The notes: generated by a model not told the origin, from the letters alone. Positions 16,340 to 24,666 are shown, counted from the stretch's first letter. The stretch is DNA of 39,256 nt from an uncultured Acidimicrobiia bacterium (GCA_903921205.1 CAIXPF010000150.1:1-39256); one strand, 5' to 3'. Translations and numbers: made by a program.

Positions 16340-17790
16340 CGCCCGCCCCCCGCCGTGGTGAGGAGGTGCCCGGCGTGGGCCTGCAGCAGGTCCGCGGCGC
16401 AGGCGGTCAGGCGGGTGCCGGTGGCGAGGTGGAGGAACTCGTTGGGTCCGTGGGCGTTCGATCCCGGGCCCAACACCCCGACCACCAGCAGCTGGGCGTC
16501 GGGGAACCCGGCCTGCAGGGTGCCCATCAACGGGATGGTCCCGCCCTCACCGACGTAGCCGAGCGGACGCCCGAAATGGGCCTGCGAACCGGCTTCGAGG
16601 GCGTCGACGACCCAGGGCTGCAACGGCGGGGCGTTCCAGCCCGGTGCCGGGGTGTCGGGGACGAAGGTGACCCGGGCGCCGTGGGGAGGATCGACGGTGA
16701 GGGCCGCACCGAGCGCCGCCAGCGCAGCGTCGGGATCGGCGGTCGGCGGCAGACGGAGGGAGAGCTTCAACGCAGTACGGGGCCGTAGCACGTTGCCGGC
16801 CACCGCCGTGGGCGGCAGGCCGTCCGCCCCGATGATGTGCAGCGCCGGACGCCAGGTCCGGTCGAGCACAAGCTCGGAGCCGGGCTTGGTCCGCAGGTCG
16901 ACCCCCTCGAGCAGCGGGTAGGCGTCGATCCCGTCGCCCACCGCCGCCACCAGCTCGGCGGCCTGGGCCACCCGCTCGGCGGGGATCGCCACGTTGGCCT
17001 CGGCCAGCCGCACCTCGCCGGTGGTCGAGTCCTCGATGCGGTCCAACAGCTGACGAGCGATGCGGAAGGTGGAGGGGATGACGCCACCCACCGCACCGGA
17101 GTGGCGACCCTCGTCGGTCACCTCCACCGACAGCACGCCTGCCGCCAGGCCGCGCAGCGATGTCGTCACCCACAGCCGTTCGTAGTCCGCACAGCCCGAG
17201 TCGAGACAGATCACCAGGGCGACCTCGCCGATGCGCTCCCGCAGGTGCTCGACGTAGGCGGGTAGATGCGGGCTGCCCGACTCCTCACTTCCCTCGATCA
17301 GCAACAGGCAGCGGGCGTGGCTGCCACCGGAGGCCTGGACCGCCTCGATGGCGGCCAGCGAGGCGAACAGCGAGTAGCCGTCGTCGGCGCCACCGCGCCC
17401 GTACAGGCGGCCGTCGCGCACCACCGGGGTCCAGGGACCGAGTCCGTCGTGCCAGCCCTCCATCGGAGGCTGCTTGTCGTAATGGCCGTAGAACAGCACG
17501 CAGCTCTCGTCGCCATCGGGGTGGCCGGCGAGCTGACCGAAGGCGGGCACCTCGGCCACCACCACCGGGGTCAGGCCGGGCAGGCGCACCACCTCGAGCC
17601 GCAATCCGGCGATCGATCGGCGTCCGGCCCATTCCGTGAGCAGCGCCACGGCCCGTTCGAGCTCGCCGTGCGCCTCCCAGTCGCCGTCGAAGGCCGGCGA
17701 CAGGGCCGGGATACGGATGTACTCCTCGAGCGCAGGCACGATGTCGTCGTTCCACCAGCGCTCGACCACACCGGGCAGCAGCGTGCTCAT
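16336..17790 (-). CDS. M20 family dipeptidase
   Basis: A 484-residue zinc-dependent M20 peptidase of the carnosinase-like dipeptidase type. Metal and catalytic positions are visible: His103 in LFYGHYDKQPP, Asp136 in YGRGGADDGYSLF, the Glu169/Glu170 pair in LLIEGSEESGSPHL and Asp197 in CLDSG, with the dimerisation (lid) domain after about 210. It would cleave dipeptides or related amides in the cytosol. I start it at ATG 17790 because TAGCGT lies 8 bases upstream in leaderless position, and the upstream frame shows no family similarity. Coupled to the downstream thioesterase gene. Confidence 0.92.
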   Translation of the reverse strand: MSTLLPGVVERWWNDDIVPALEEYIRIPALSPAFDGDWEAHGELERAVALLTEWAGRRSIAGLRLEVVRLPGLTPVVVAEVPAFGQLAGHPDGDESCVLFYGHYDKQPPMEGWHDGLGPWTPVVRDGRLYGRGGADDGYSLFASLAAIEAVQASGGSHARCLLLIEGSEESGSPHLPAYVEHLRERIGEVALVICLDSGCADYERLWVTTSLRGLAAGVLSVEVTDEGRHSGAVGGVIPSTFRIARQLLDRIEDSTTGEVRLAEANVAIPAERVAQAAELVAAVGDGIDAYPLLEGVDLRTKPGSELVLDRTWRPALHIIGADGLPPTAVAGNVLRPRTALKLSLRLPPTADPDAALAALGAALTVDPPHGARVTFVPDTPAPGWNAPPLQPWVVDALEAGSQAHFGRPLGYVGEGGTIPLMGTLQAGFPDAQLLVVGVLGPGSNAHGPNEFLHLATGTRLTACAADLLQAHAGHLLTTAGGGR

Positions 17791-17798
17791 GGTCGCGC

Positions 17799-17804
17799 AC
17801 GCTA
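17799..17804 (-). promoter_or_regulatory. -10-like TAGCGT, leaderless spacing
   Basis: TAGCGT on the minus strand ends 8 bases before ATG 17790 of the M20 peptidase gene, without a ribosome site. Confidence 0.5.
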
Positions 17805-17875
17805 GCGGTTGGCCCGCCGTATCGACAGGCCCCGCAGCGGTCACGGTGGTCCCCCGGCTCCACCCTCGCAGCCGC

Positions 17876-17881
17876 TAGACC
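17876..17881 (+). promoter_or_regulatory. -10-like TAGACC, leaderless spacing
   Basis: TAGACC ends 7 bases before ATG 17889. The last base departs from the TANNNT pattern, so the call is weaker than the others. Confidence 0.35.
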
Positions 17882-17888
17882 TTCGCCC

Positions 17889-18827
17889 ATGCGCGCAGTC
17901 GGAGTGGTGCAGTACGGCGGGCCCGAAGCCCTGCAGGTGGTCGAGTTGCCCGATCCGGTCCCCGGGCCGGGCGAGGTGCGAATCCGGGTCCATGCGGCAG
18001 CGGTCAACCCGACCGACACCTATGTCCGCAACGGCGACCGAGCGGCGATGCAGCAGGCCTTTGCCGGCCCGTACGTGCCCGGCATGGACGCCGCCGGCGT
18101 GCTCGAGGCAATCGGGCCGGACACGGTGACCGACCTTGCCGTCGGCGACCGGGTGATGGCCATCGTCGTACCGCAGGGTACGCACGGGGCCTACGCCGAG
18201 CTGCTGGTGGTCCCGGCCGCGTCGGTGGCCCGAGCCCCCGCCGGTACCTCCCACGCCGAGGCATCCAGCCTGCCGATGAACGGTCTGACCGCCCGCCTGA
18301 GCCTCGACCAGCTGGCGTTGCCGACCGGCGCCACCCTGGCGGTGACCGGTGCAGCCGGGGCCTACGGGGGGTACGTCGTGCAGTTGGCGAAGGCCGATGG
18401 CCTCGTCGTGGTGGCCGACGCCTCCGACCGCGACACCGAGCTGGTGCGATCACTGGGGGCCGACCTGGTGCTGCCCCGCGGCGACGGGTTCGCCGCACGG
18501 GTCCGCCGGCAGTTCCCCGACGGCGTGGACGCCCTGGCCGACGGCGCCGTGCAGCAGGCGGCGGCGCTCGGCGCGGTCCGCGACGGCGGCGGCTTCGCCA
18601 GCGTGCGCGGTTGGGACGGACCTGCCGAGCGGGGCATCGTGCTGCACAGCACCTGGGTCCGCGAGTACAAACTCGAACAGGCGAAGCTCGACGGGCTGCG
18701 GCGTCTCGTGGAGCAGGACCGCCTCACGCCCCGGGTCGCCGCCGCGTTCCCGCCCGAACAGGCCGGTGAGGCCCATCGCCTGCTCGAGGCCGGTGGCATA
18801 CGGGGCAGGATGGTCATCGAGTTCTGA
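17889..18827 (+). CDS. Zinc-independent NADPH:quinone oxidoreductase-like MDR protein
   Basis: A 312-residue medium-chain dehydrogenase/reductase. The N-terminal GroES-like half carries MRAVGVVQYGGPEALQVVEL and AAAVNPTDTYVRNGD, typical of quinone oxidoreductases. The central YVPGMDAAGVLEAIG and the Rossmann half with LAVTGAAGAYGGYVVQLAKADG bind NAD(P)H. The zinc ligands of alcohol dehydrogenases are absent, as expected for this subgroup. It would reduce quinones or enone-type compounds. No ribosome site is seen; a TAGACC hexamer sits 7 bases before the start. The DUF402 fusion gene follows after 22 bases with its own hexamer. Confidence 0.9.
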   Translation: MRAVGVVQYGGPEALQVVELPDPVPGPGEVRIRVHAAAVNPTDTYVRNGDRAAMQQAFAGPYVPGMDAAGVLEAIGPDTVTDLAVGDRVMAIVVPQGTHGAYAELLVVPAASVARAPAGTSHAEASSLPMNGLTARLSLDQLALPTGATLAVTGAAGAYGGYVVQLAKADGLVVVADASDRDTELVRSLGADLVLPRGDGFAARVRRQFPDGVDALADGAVQQAAALGAVRDGGGFASVRGWDGPAERGIVLHSTWVREYKLEQAKLDGLRRLVEQDRLTPRVAAAFPPEQAGEAHRLLEAGGIRGRMVIEF

Positions 18828-18837
18828 CCCGTCCCAC

Positions 18838-18843
18838 TACGGT
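18838..18843 (+). promoter_or_regulatory. -10-like TACGGT, leaderless spacing
   Basis: TACGGT ends 6 bases before GTG 18850, with no ribosome site. It supports a separate transcript for the DUF402 fusion gene and its coupled partner. Confidence 0.45.
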
Positions 18844-18849
18844 GGCCCG

Positions 18850-20331
18850 GTGACCTTTCCGCCGGGCACCACCGTGGTTCTGCGCGAGGTGGTCGACGGC
18901 CGTATCCGATCCGCCCGGCCGCTCCGGGTGGTCCTCGACGAGGCCGACCGCTTCGCCGGTTATCTGGTTCCCCGCTCGACGGTGGCCTGGCCCCGCCTCG
19001 CCGACGGGGTGACCCAGAGCCAGACCCCCGACCAGGGCTGGCAGCTCCCGTTGGAGCGGTGGCGTGGTCCCGGTGCGCTGTTCGTGATGCCGGCCGGGGC
19101 GGGCTTCGCCACCGTGCTGTTCTTCGACCGTGAGCTCGGCACCCCGCTGGGCTGGAAGGTCGACTTCCTGCGTCCGGCGGCCCGCCACGGTCTCGGCTTC
19201 GACACCGTCGACCACGGGTTCGACCTGCTGGCCTCCACCGACCTGAGCTCGTGGGAGACGAAGGATCTCGACGATCTGGCGCAACTGGTCCGGGTCGGCC
19301 TGCTCGCCGGTGACGAGCTCGACGCCTTCGAGGCCGAACGGGCGAGGGTCGAGGGCTGGCTACGCGACGGCGGGGGCGGCCCCTTCGACGAGGGCTGGAC
19401 CCGGTGGCGCCCCGAGGCCACGTGGGCCCCGCTCGCCCTGCCCGACGGTTGGGACGACCTCCGACGCCATCCCCGGGCGCGGACCGGACAGGACCGGCCG
19501 GCCGGGACCGGACCGACCGCGACCGCGCGGGCCGGGACCGGGCGGACCGGGCTCGGGAGCGCCGTGACGACGTCCCCGCCTCGGCCGGGGCCCCGTTGGC
19601 GCAGTGCCATCGGCATCCGCCTGCTCGACGACGAGGGCACCGTCCACCTCGACCTGGACCTTGCCGGCGGCCGGGCGTGGCTCGGGCACACACCTCCCGG
19701 TATGGTGCTGGCCCTGCAACGCCAGCTCGCACTGGGCTGGCAGCTCGGGGCGGACCATCCGGCCTTCGCCGCATTGGGCCGACGACTCGCCGACGCGCTG
19801 CCCGCAGGATGGTCGGCGCACTGGTCCGACGGGCGGCGGGGTGCGGACCTCGACGAGGCCCTGCTCGACGGCTGGCCGATTGCCGCGGCCGAGCGATGTG
19901 CCGCCGCCGGCGAGTCCCTCGGCAGCTTCGGGCCCCGTCTGTTCGGGGGGTTCGACCGTTGCATCGTGGTCGGACCCACCTCGACACCGAGCGGACCCGC
20001 CGGACCGACCGCGCCGACCGCGCCGACCGCGCCGACCGCGCTCACCGGGCCGCCCGGGAACTGCCCGACCGATCTGCTGGCCGCGATCGCCGCGTTGGAG
20101 ACGATGCAGGTGGCCGGGCACGATGCGGTGCAGGCCACCGCCGCACGCGCCGCCCGGCTGCGCGACCGTTGCGGACTCGGCGGTACGGGCCTGGTTCTGG
20201 CCGGACCCGCCGGGTGGACCGCACCAGGCGTGGTGGTACCCGGCCATGGCCGCGGCCTGCTGGCACTGTGCACCGACGACGCCGACGAAGCCGATCTCGG
20301 CGAACGGCTCAGCCACTGGAGCGCACCGTGA
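18850..20331 (+). CDS. DUF402 domain fused to a class III aminotransferase-like remnant
   Basis: A 493-residue two-part protein. Residues 1-205 match actinobacterial DUF402 proteins: WKVDFLRPA, GFDTVDHGFDLL, the DDLAQLVRVGLL helix and the FDEGWTRWRPEATWAPLALP tail. Residues 206-245 are a low-complexity Arg/Thr/Gly linker. Residues 250-320 read like the start of a class III aminotransferase (LGHTPPGMVLALQRQLALG, HPAFAALGRRLADALP). Then the PLP-binding core is missing, and about 330-493 resemble the end of that fold (DGWPIAAAERCA, LLAAIAALETMQ, AARAARLRDRC). No GK-type PLP lysine is seen. DUF402 proteins are nucleoside-diphosphatase-like. The aminotransferase part is probably inactive (inference). 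There is no stop between the parts. Confidence 0.75.
   Translation: MTFPPGTTVVLREVVDGRIRSARPLRVVLDEADRFAGYLVPRSTVAWPRLADGVTQSQTPDQGWQLPLERWRGPGALFVMPAGAGFATVLFFDRELGTPLGWKVDFLRPAARHGLGFDTVDHGFDLLASTDLSSWETKDLDDLAQLVRVGLLAGDELDAFEAERARVEGWLRDGGGGPFDEGWTRWRPEATWAPLALPDGWDDLRRHPRARTGQDRPAGTGPTATARAGTGRTGLGSAVTTSPPRPGPRWRSAIGIRLLDDEGTVHLDLDLAGGRAWLGHTPPGMVLALQRQLALGWQLGADHPAFAALGRRLADALPAGWSAHWSDGRRGADLDEALLDGWPIAAAERCAAAGESLGSFGPRLFGGFDRCIVVGPTSTPSGPAGPTAPTAPTAPTALTGPPGNCPTDLLAAIAALETMQVAGHDAVQATAARAARLRDRCGLGGTGLVLAGPAGWTAPGVVVPGHGRGLLALCTDDADEADLGERLSHWSAP
20007..20042 (+). repeat. 9-bp in-frame tandem repeat (TAP units)
   Basis: Three exact copies of gaccgcgcc plus a fourth with one end mismatch. 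In the reading frame they encode Thr-Ala-Pro repeats inside the aminotransferase-like region, where no such insert is expected in an active enzyme. Confidence 0.85.
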
Positions 20332-22091
20332 ACGCAGCCGATCGGCCGCCGTCCATGCTGCAGCAGATCGCCGAGGCGGCCGCCGCCGAGCGTGACGCCA
20401 CCCCGTTCGTCGCCCGCCACATCATCGGCCCGGTCGCGGTCGACCTCGACGCCTCCACGGCGCAGCGCTGGCAGGTCGTGGTGGCGACCGGTTCCCGGCG
20501 GGTCGGCGACGGACCACTCGAGCGGCCGCTGCTGGTCGATCTTGTGGGCCGGCGGTCCATCCGTCCCGACGCGGTGCTGAGCTGGGAGGGCGGTGAGCTG
20601 CGCCTCGAGGGCACCGGCGAACTGCCTGCCGACCTGCTGGGCTCGACCCCCGGAGCGGCAGCAACGGCAACGACGACCGGCTCGGCGCTCGGCCGCCCGA
20701 CCGGCCTCGACACACCAGGCCCCGGCCCGACCAGCCAGGCGTCATTGCCGACCGGACGGACGTGGTACCTCGTCACCGAAGGCGGGCCACCGCTGTTGCC
20801 GACCGTTCGGGCCGAGGCCCTCGCCCGGCTCGCCGACGCAGCCGGACCGGCACAACCCGGACCGGCATTGGCGGCGCTGCTCGCCGATCCCCCGTCGAGC
20901 GGGGCCGACCAGGCGCTGCGCGTTGTCGCCGACCATGGCGCCCGTCCCGCCGCCGCCGCCGTTGCGGCCGCGCGCCTGCGGGCCGCGTCGCCGGGCGGCA
21001 CCCGGATACTGGTGGTGGCCGAGGCGCGGCGGGCCGATGCCGTCGCTGCAGCCCTCGACGACCTGCTCGGCCGTCCCGATGCCGGCCGGGTGCTCCGGGT
21101 CGGGGTGACCGCATCGAGCGCCCTGGCCACGCACCCCCGCCTCGGCCTGCGTGCCGCGGTGGCGGTGCTGCCTCCCGCTGACGCCGCAGGGGCCGGGCTT
21201 GCCGAGTCGGCGGCGCGCCGACGCGAACACGACCTGGCCGCGGCGATCCTGGCCGAGGCACGGGCCATCCGGGCGGCCGCCGAGGCCGGTGCCGCGAGCG
21301 CTGCCACCGAGCACCGGGCGGCCGCCGAGGCGCTCGAACGGGTCCGGGCGAGCCGCGAGGGGTTCCGACGTCTCGAGGAGCTCGTGGTCCGGGTCGAACG
21401 GATGGAGGCCGAGCTGGCCGTGTGGTGCACCGACCGCGCCGTCCGCCTCGCCGCCGTGTCCAACGGTCCCCGACCGCAGCCCGACGGGCCGGCGACAGGC
21501 TCGCAGTACCAGGCCGCCGAGGCCACCGTCGGCCGTCTGACCGAACGCGCCGTCTTGCTGGAGCAGCTCGACGCCCAACAGCGTGACGTGCGACGGCTCG
21601 GGGTTTCCCGGCGCACCGTGCACCAGTGCGAACAGGCGGCCCACCGCACCCGCCTGGCCCATCTCGACGCCGACGCCGCCCTGCACCGGGCCCGTGCCGC
21701 CGAACAAGGTGCGGCCGCCGAGCTGGCGGCTCGGCGAGCGGCCCAGGACATGTCCGGGACCTCCGAGGCCGGGGCCGAGCGGGCCACCCGGCTGGCGACC
21801 GCAGCGATCGGACGGGCAGCGGTCGTGGTGAGCACCCCCGAGGAGGTGGCCACGAACCCGGTCCTGACCGCCGCCGACTTCGACGAGGTGGTCGTCGACC
21901 GGGCCGGATCCCTACCCCTGGTGACCCTGTGCCTGTTGGCGATGCGCTGCCGCGGCCCGATGACCCTGACGATGCAGGACCCGGCCGCGCCAGGGTCGTC
22001 GCGGCCACCCCAGCCCGCCTGTGCCGACCCCCGGTACCGGCGCTGGCTGACCGGCCCGGACCTCGGAGCGGTCGCCGGGCGCCCGCACTGA
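20328..22091 (+). CDS. Superfamily 1 helicase-like protein with degraded ATPase motifs
   Basis: A 587-residue protein whose layout resembles the first RecA domain of DNA2/NAM7-type helicases. After an N-terminal beta region and an Ala/Thr/Gly linker (about 105-145), residues 196-262 read RVVADHGARPAAAAVAAARL ... RILVVAEARRADAVAAALDDL ... VLRVGV. That is the Walker A-Ia-Ib order, but with the P-loop lysine and threonine gone. Residues 300-480 are a long Ala/Arg/Glu coiled coil. Residues 499-555 (VVVSTPEEVA, FDEVVVDRAGSLPLV, MTLTMQDPAAPG) sit where motifs II and III belong, with D-E-A read as D-R-A. No second RecA domain follows. A GTGA overlap couples it to the gene before. The family call is an inference; function unknown. 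Confidence 0.7.
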   Translation: MNAADRPPSMLQQIAEAAAAERDATPFVARHIIGPVAVDLDASTAQRWQVVVATGSRRVGDGPLERPLLVDLVGRRSIRPDAVLSWEGGELRLEGTGELPADLLGSTPGAAATATTTGSALGRPTGLDTPGPGPTSQASLPTGRTWYLVTEGGPPLLPTVRAEALARLADAAGPAQPGPALAALLADPPSSGADQALRVVADHGARPAAAAVAAARLRAASPGGTRILVVAEARRADAVAAALDDLLGRPDAGRVLRVGVTASSALATHPRLGLRAAVAVLPPADAAGAGLAESAARRREHDLAAAILAEARAIRAAAEAGAASAATEHRAAAEALERVRASREGFRRLEELVVRVERMEAELAVWCTDRAVRLAAVSNGPRPQPDGPATGSQYQAAEATVGRLTERAVLLEQLDAQQRDVRRLGVSRRTVHQCEQAAHRTRLAHLDADAALHRARAAEQGAAAELAARRAAQDMSGTSEAGAERATRLATAAIGRAAVVVSTPEEVATNPVLTAADFDEVVVDRAGSLPLVTLCLLAMRCRGPMTLTMQDPAAPGSSRPPQPACADPRYRRWLTGPDLGAVAGRPH

Positions 22092-22170
22092 GCGCGCGGC
22101 CGGGAGCCCCCGTCGCCGCTCGGATGGCGTTGCGGATGCACGGGGCACCGCATTCGCGACAGGATGGGCC

Positions 22171-23169
22171 ATGGCCACCGTGATCCAGCACCGTCGCGAC
22201 TTCGAGGTCGACTACGGCAACGTCGACGAACTCTCGCCCCTCATCCGCCGGGTCGAGTGTCGCAACCCCGGCCCGTTCACCTTCAAGGGCACCGGCACGT
22301 ACCTCATCGGGCGGGGCGAGGTGGCCGTGATCGATCCCGGTCCGGTGGTCGACGTCCACCTCGAGGCGGTGCTCGGGGCGCTCGGCCCCGACGAGACCAT
22401 CACCCACATCGTCATCACGCACACCCACTCCGACCACTCCCCCGGGGCGGCGTGGCTCAAGGAACGAACCGGGGCGCAGACCTACGGCTTCGGACCGCAC
22501 GGTCAGGTCGGACCGAACGATCCCAACGACAAGGTCGACTTCTCCGCCTACTTCTCCTCCGAGGAGAAGGAGCGCTACGACAAGGAGTACGAGGACCTCG
22601 ACCCCGCCCTCAAGCGCGAGGGCCCGGACCTCACCTTCGTGCCGGACAACAAGCTCGACGACAACGACGAGCTCGCCGCCGGGGACGGCAACTGGCGGCT
22701 GCAGGCGGTCTACACCCCGGGCCATTGCTCGAACCACATCTGCTACGCGCTGCCCCAGGAGGGTGTGCTGTTCACCGGCGACCACGTGATGGGCTGGGCC
22801 ACCTCGGTGGTCGGTCCGCCCGACGGGTCGATGGCGGACTACCTGGCGTCGCTGCGCAAGCTGCTCGGCCGCGACGATCGCCGCTATTGGCCGACCCACG
22901 GCCCCTGTGTCGACGACCCCATCGCCTACGTGCAGAGCTTCCTCGACCATCGCACCGAGCGCGAGGCCCAGATCCTCGGCTTCTTCACCGAGAAGCCGGC
23001 CACCATCGCCGACCTGGTGCCGGGGCTGTACGCGGCCTACGACAAGCGCCTGTGGTACCCGGCGGCAGGCTCGGTGTACGCCCACGTGCTCAGCATGGTG
23101 GCCGACGGCCGTCTGGCCGTAGACGGTGGTGGCGACCCCAAGCTCACCAGCACCTACCGGGCGGGCTGA
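22171..23169 (+). CDS. Metallo-beta-lactamase fold hydrolase (LACTB2-like)
   Basis: A 332-residue MBL-fold protein. The metal-binding motif THTHSDHSPGAAW supplies His84, His86, Asp88 and His89. YTPGHCSNHICY gives the third histidine region, FTGDHVMGW the bridging Asp, and YWPTHGPCV the last His. The C-terminal 80 residues (REAQILGFFTEKPATIADLV) form the winged-helix-like tail seen in LACTB2-type nucleases and thioester hydrolases. The insert at about 105-155 is long and highly charged (EEKERYDKEYEDLDPALK). Activity is either RNase-like or small-molecule hydrolysis; I cannot decide. A weak AGGA lies before the ATG. Confidence 0.9.
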   Translation: MATVIQHRRDFEVDYGNVDELSPLIRRVECRNPGPFTFKGTGTYLIGRGEVAVIDPGPVVDVHLEAVLGALGPDETITHIVITHTHSDHSPGAAWLKERTGAQTYGFGPHGQVGPNDPNDKVDFSAYFSSEEKERYDKEYEDLDPALKREGPDLTFVPDNKLDDNDELAAGDGNWRLQAVYTPGHCSNHICYALPQEGVLFTGDHVMGWATSVVGPPDGSMADYLASLRKLLGRDDRRYWPTHGPCVDDPIAYVQSFLDHRTEREAQILGFFTEKPATIADLVPGLYAAYDKRLWYPAAGSVYAHVLSMVADGRLAVDGGGDPKLTSTYRAG

Positions 23170-23176
23170 TCTCCTC

Positions 23177-23203
23177 CCTCGGCCTCACCCGGTGAGGCCG
23201 AGG
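23177..23203. terminator. 11-bp hairpin covering the stop of the minus-strand gene
   Basis: Arms cctcggcctca and tgaggccgagg are exact reverse complements with a 5-base loop. The structure lies between the convergent MBL hydrolase and the WYP-repeat gene, and includes the latter's stop codon. No T tract; candidate bidirectional terminator. Confidence 0.5.
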
Positions 23204-23694
23204 TGACGCACCGCACCGATCAGGGTCACCGAGCTGCCCACCGCGACCGGCGACCAGGCCGCCAGTCGCCACGAGGTCCCGGCATCGGGCAGGTAGGCCT
23301 TGACCACGGCGAGGATCGCGATCCCGACGACGATGAGCGCCACGCCGAGGCCGATGACGAACACGTCCCGGCTCCGGCGTCCGCGCCCCGTGCCGACGAC
23401 GGCGGCCGACCTCGGCCCGGTGGCACCGGAACGCCCGGCGTACCCGGCTTGACCGGCATAGGGGGAGCGACGTCCGCTGCGGTCGGCGGCCACCGGATCG
23501 AGCCAGAGCTCTCCGGGCCGCGCATCGGGCGGGTACCACTGGTAGTCGCTGGCCAGCCACCAACCGGGCCCCGGCGGTTGCTCGCCCCGCGGGCCCCGCA
23601 CGACGCCGGTCCACAGCTCGCCCGGTCGCGCCTCCGCCGGATACCAGTACCCGTCGGATGCCCGCCACCAGCCCAGTTCCAGCTCATCGGCCAT
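23185..23694 (-). CDS. Small membrane protein with duplicated WYP motif
   Basis: A 169-residue protein. Two tandem units at about 9-28 (WWRASDGYWYPAEARPGELW) and 45-64 (WWLASDYQWYPPDARPGELW) are near copies separated by a Gly/Pro linker. They resemble the short DUF2510-like W-Y-P modules common at the N terminus of actinobacterial membrane proteins. A basic, Gly-rich linker leads to two membrane segments (about 110-132 and 147-165), and the C terminus is short. Function unknown. The start at 23694 removes a weakly supported 12-residue extension from 23730, which has a GGTGAGG further upstream; either is possible. Confidence 0.75.
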   Translation of the reverse strand: MADELELGWWRASDGYWYPAEARPGELWTGVVRGPRGEQPPGPGWWLASDYQWYPPDARPGELWLDPVAADRSGRRSPYAGQAGYAGRSGATGPRSAAVVGTGRGRRSRDVFVIGLGVALIVVGIAILAVVKAYLPDAGTSWRLAAWSPVAVGSSVTLIGAVRHLGLTG

Positions 23695-23754
23695 GAGCCC
23701 AGGATTCACCCGGAGTGGGGGCGTGACCATGGGCTGTTCGCCCTCACCTTGGGC

Positions 23755-23760
23755 TAGGTT
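23755..23760 (+). promoter_or_regulatory. -10-like TAGGTT, leaderless spacing
   Basis: TAGGTT ends 9 bases before ATG 23770 of an LLM oxidoreductase gene. No ribosome site. Confidence 0.45.
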
Positions 23761-23769
23761 CCCGGTCCT

Positions 23770-24657
23770 ATGACGCTCTCGATCGGTCGCATCGGCATCT
23801 GGACCGGGGCTCTCGACGCCCATCCCACCTCGGCTGCGCAGGAGGCCGCCCAGCGCCTCGAAGCGCTCGGCTACCCGACCCTGTGGATCCCCGAGGCCGT
23901 CGGCCGCGATCCCTTCGTGGCTGCGGCGAACCTGCTCGCCGCCACCTCGACCCTGCAGCTCGCCACCGGTATCGCCAACATCTACGCCCGTGACCCGATG
24001 ACCACCGCGGCCTGTCAGAACACCCTCGCCGAGGCCTATCCCGGCCGGTTCCTCCTCGGTCTCGGGGTGAGCCACCGCCACCTGGTGACCGGAGTCCGCA
24101 AGCACGACTACAGCCGGCCGCTGTCCTACCTGCGTGACTACCTGGCGGGGATGGACCAGGCACTGTTCATGGCGGTCAAGCCGGCGGAGAAGCCCTCGAC
24201 GGTGCTCGCCGCCCTCGGCCCCAAGATGCTGGAGCTCGCGGCCACCGCCACCCAGGGGGCGCACCCGTACTTCACCACCCCCGAACACACCGCCTACGCC
24301 CGCCAGGTGATGGGCGACGGTCCGCTGCTGGCTCCTGAGCAGATGGTGGTGCTCTCCACCGATGCCACCGAGGCCCGAACCATCGCCCGGGCCGGTATGG
24401 CCGTGTACCTGCGGGCCCCGAACTACCTGAACAACCTGCTGCGGCTCGGCTTCGACGAGTCGGACTGGGCCGATCACACCAACGCCTCGGACCGGCTGGT
24501 GGACGCCATCGTTGCGTGGGGCACCGCCGAGCAGATCGCCACCCGGGTCAAGGCCCATCACGACGCCGGCGCCGACCATGTGTGCGTCCAGGTGTTGCGC
24601 GGCGACCGCTCGCTGCCGCTCGATGAGTGGACCGAGCTCGCCGGCGCCCTGCTGTGA
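23770..24657 (+). CDS. LLM class F420-dependent oxidoreductase (TIGR03620-like)
   Basis: A 295-residue luciferase-like TIM-barrel protein. Characteristic blocks are GRIGIWTGALDAHP, EALGYPTLWIPEAVGRDPF, LQLATGIANIYARDP, YPGRFLLGLGVSHRHLV and AEQIATRVKAHHDAGADHVCVQVL. The order and length fit the MSMEG_4141-type group (TIGR03620), predicted to use F420. Substrate unknown. It converges with another LLM gene (24718-25734) of a different subgroup. Confidence 0.9.
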   Translation: MTLSIGRIGIWTGALDAHPTSAAQEAAQRLEALGYPTLWIPEAVGRDPFVAAANLLAATSTLQLATGIANIYARDPMTTAACQNTLAEAYPGRFLLGLGVSHRHLVTGVRKHDYSRPLSYLRDYLAGMDQALFMAVKPAEKPSTVLAALGPKMLELAATATQGAHPYFTTPEHTAYARQVMGDGPLLAPEQMVVLSTDATEARTIARAGMAVYLRAPNYLNNLLRLGFDESDWADHTNASDRLVDAIVAWGTAEQIATRVKAHHDAGADHVCVQVLRGDRSLPLDEWTELAGALL

Positions 24658-24666
24658 CCCGGCGGC

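Noticed and set aside
19564-20331. Separate gene start for the aminotransferase-like part at GTG 19564
   Set aside because: No stop or good ribosome site separates it from the DUF402 part, so a fusion is the simplest reading; internal initiation cannot be excluded.
20773-23085. Minus-strand open frame of 770 codons across two genes
   Set aside because: It spans the gap between two plus-strand genes and has no domain signatures; a GC shadow.
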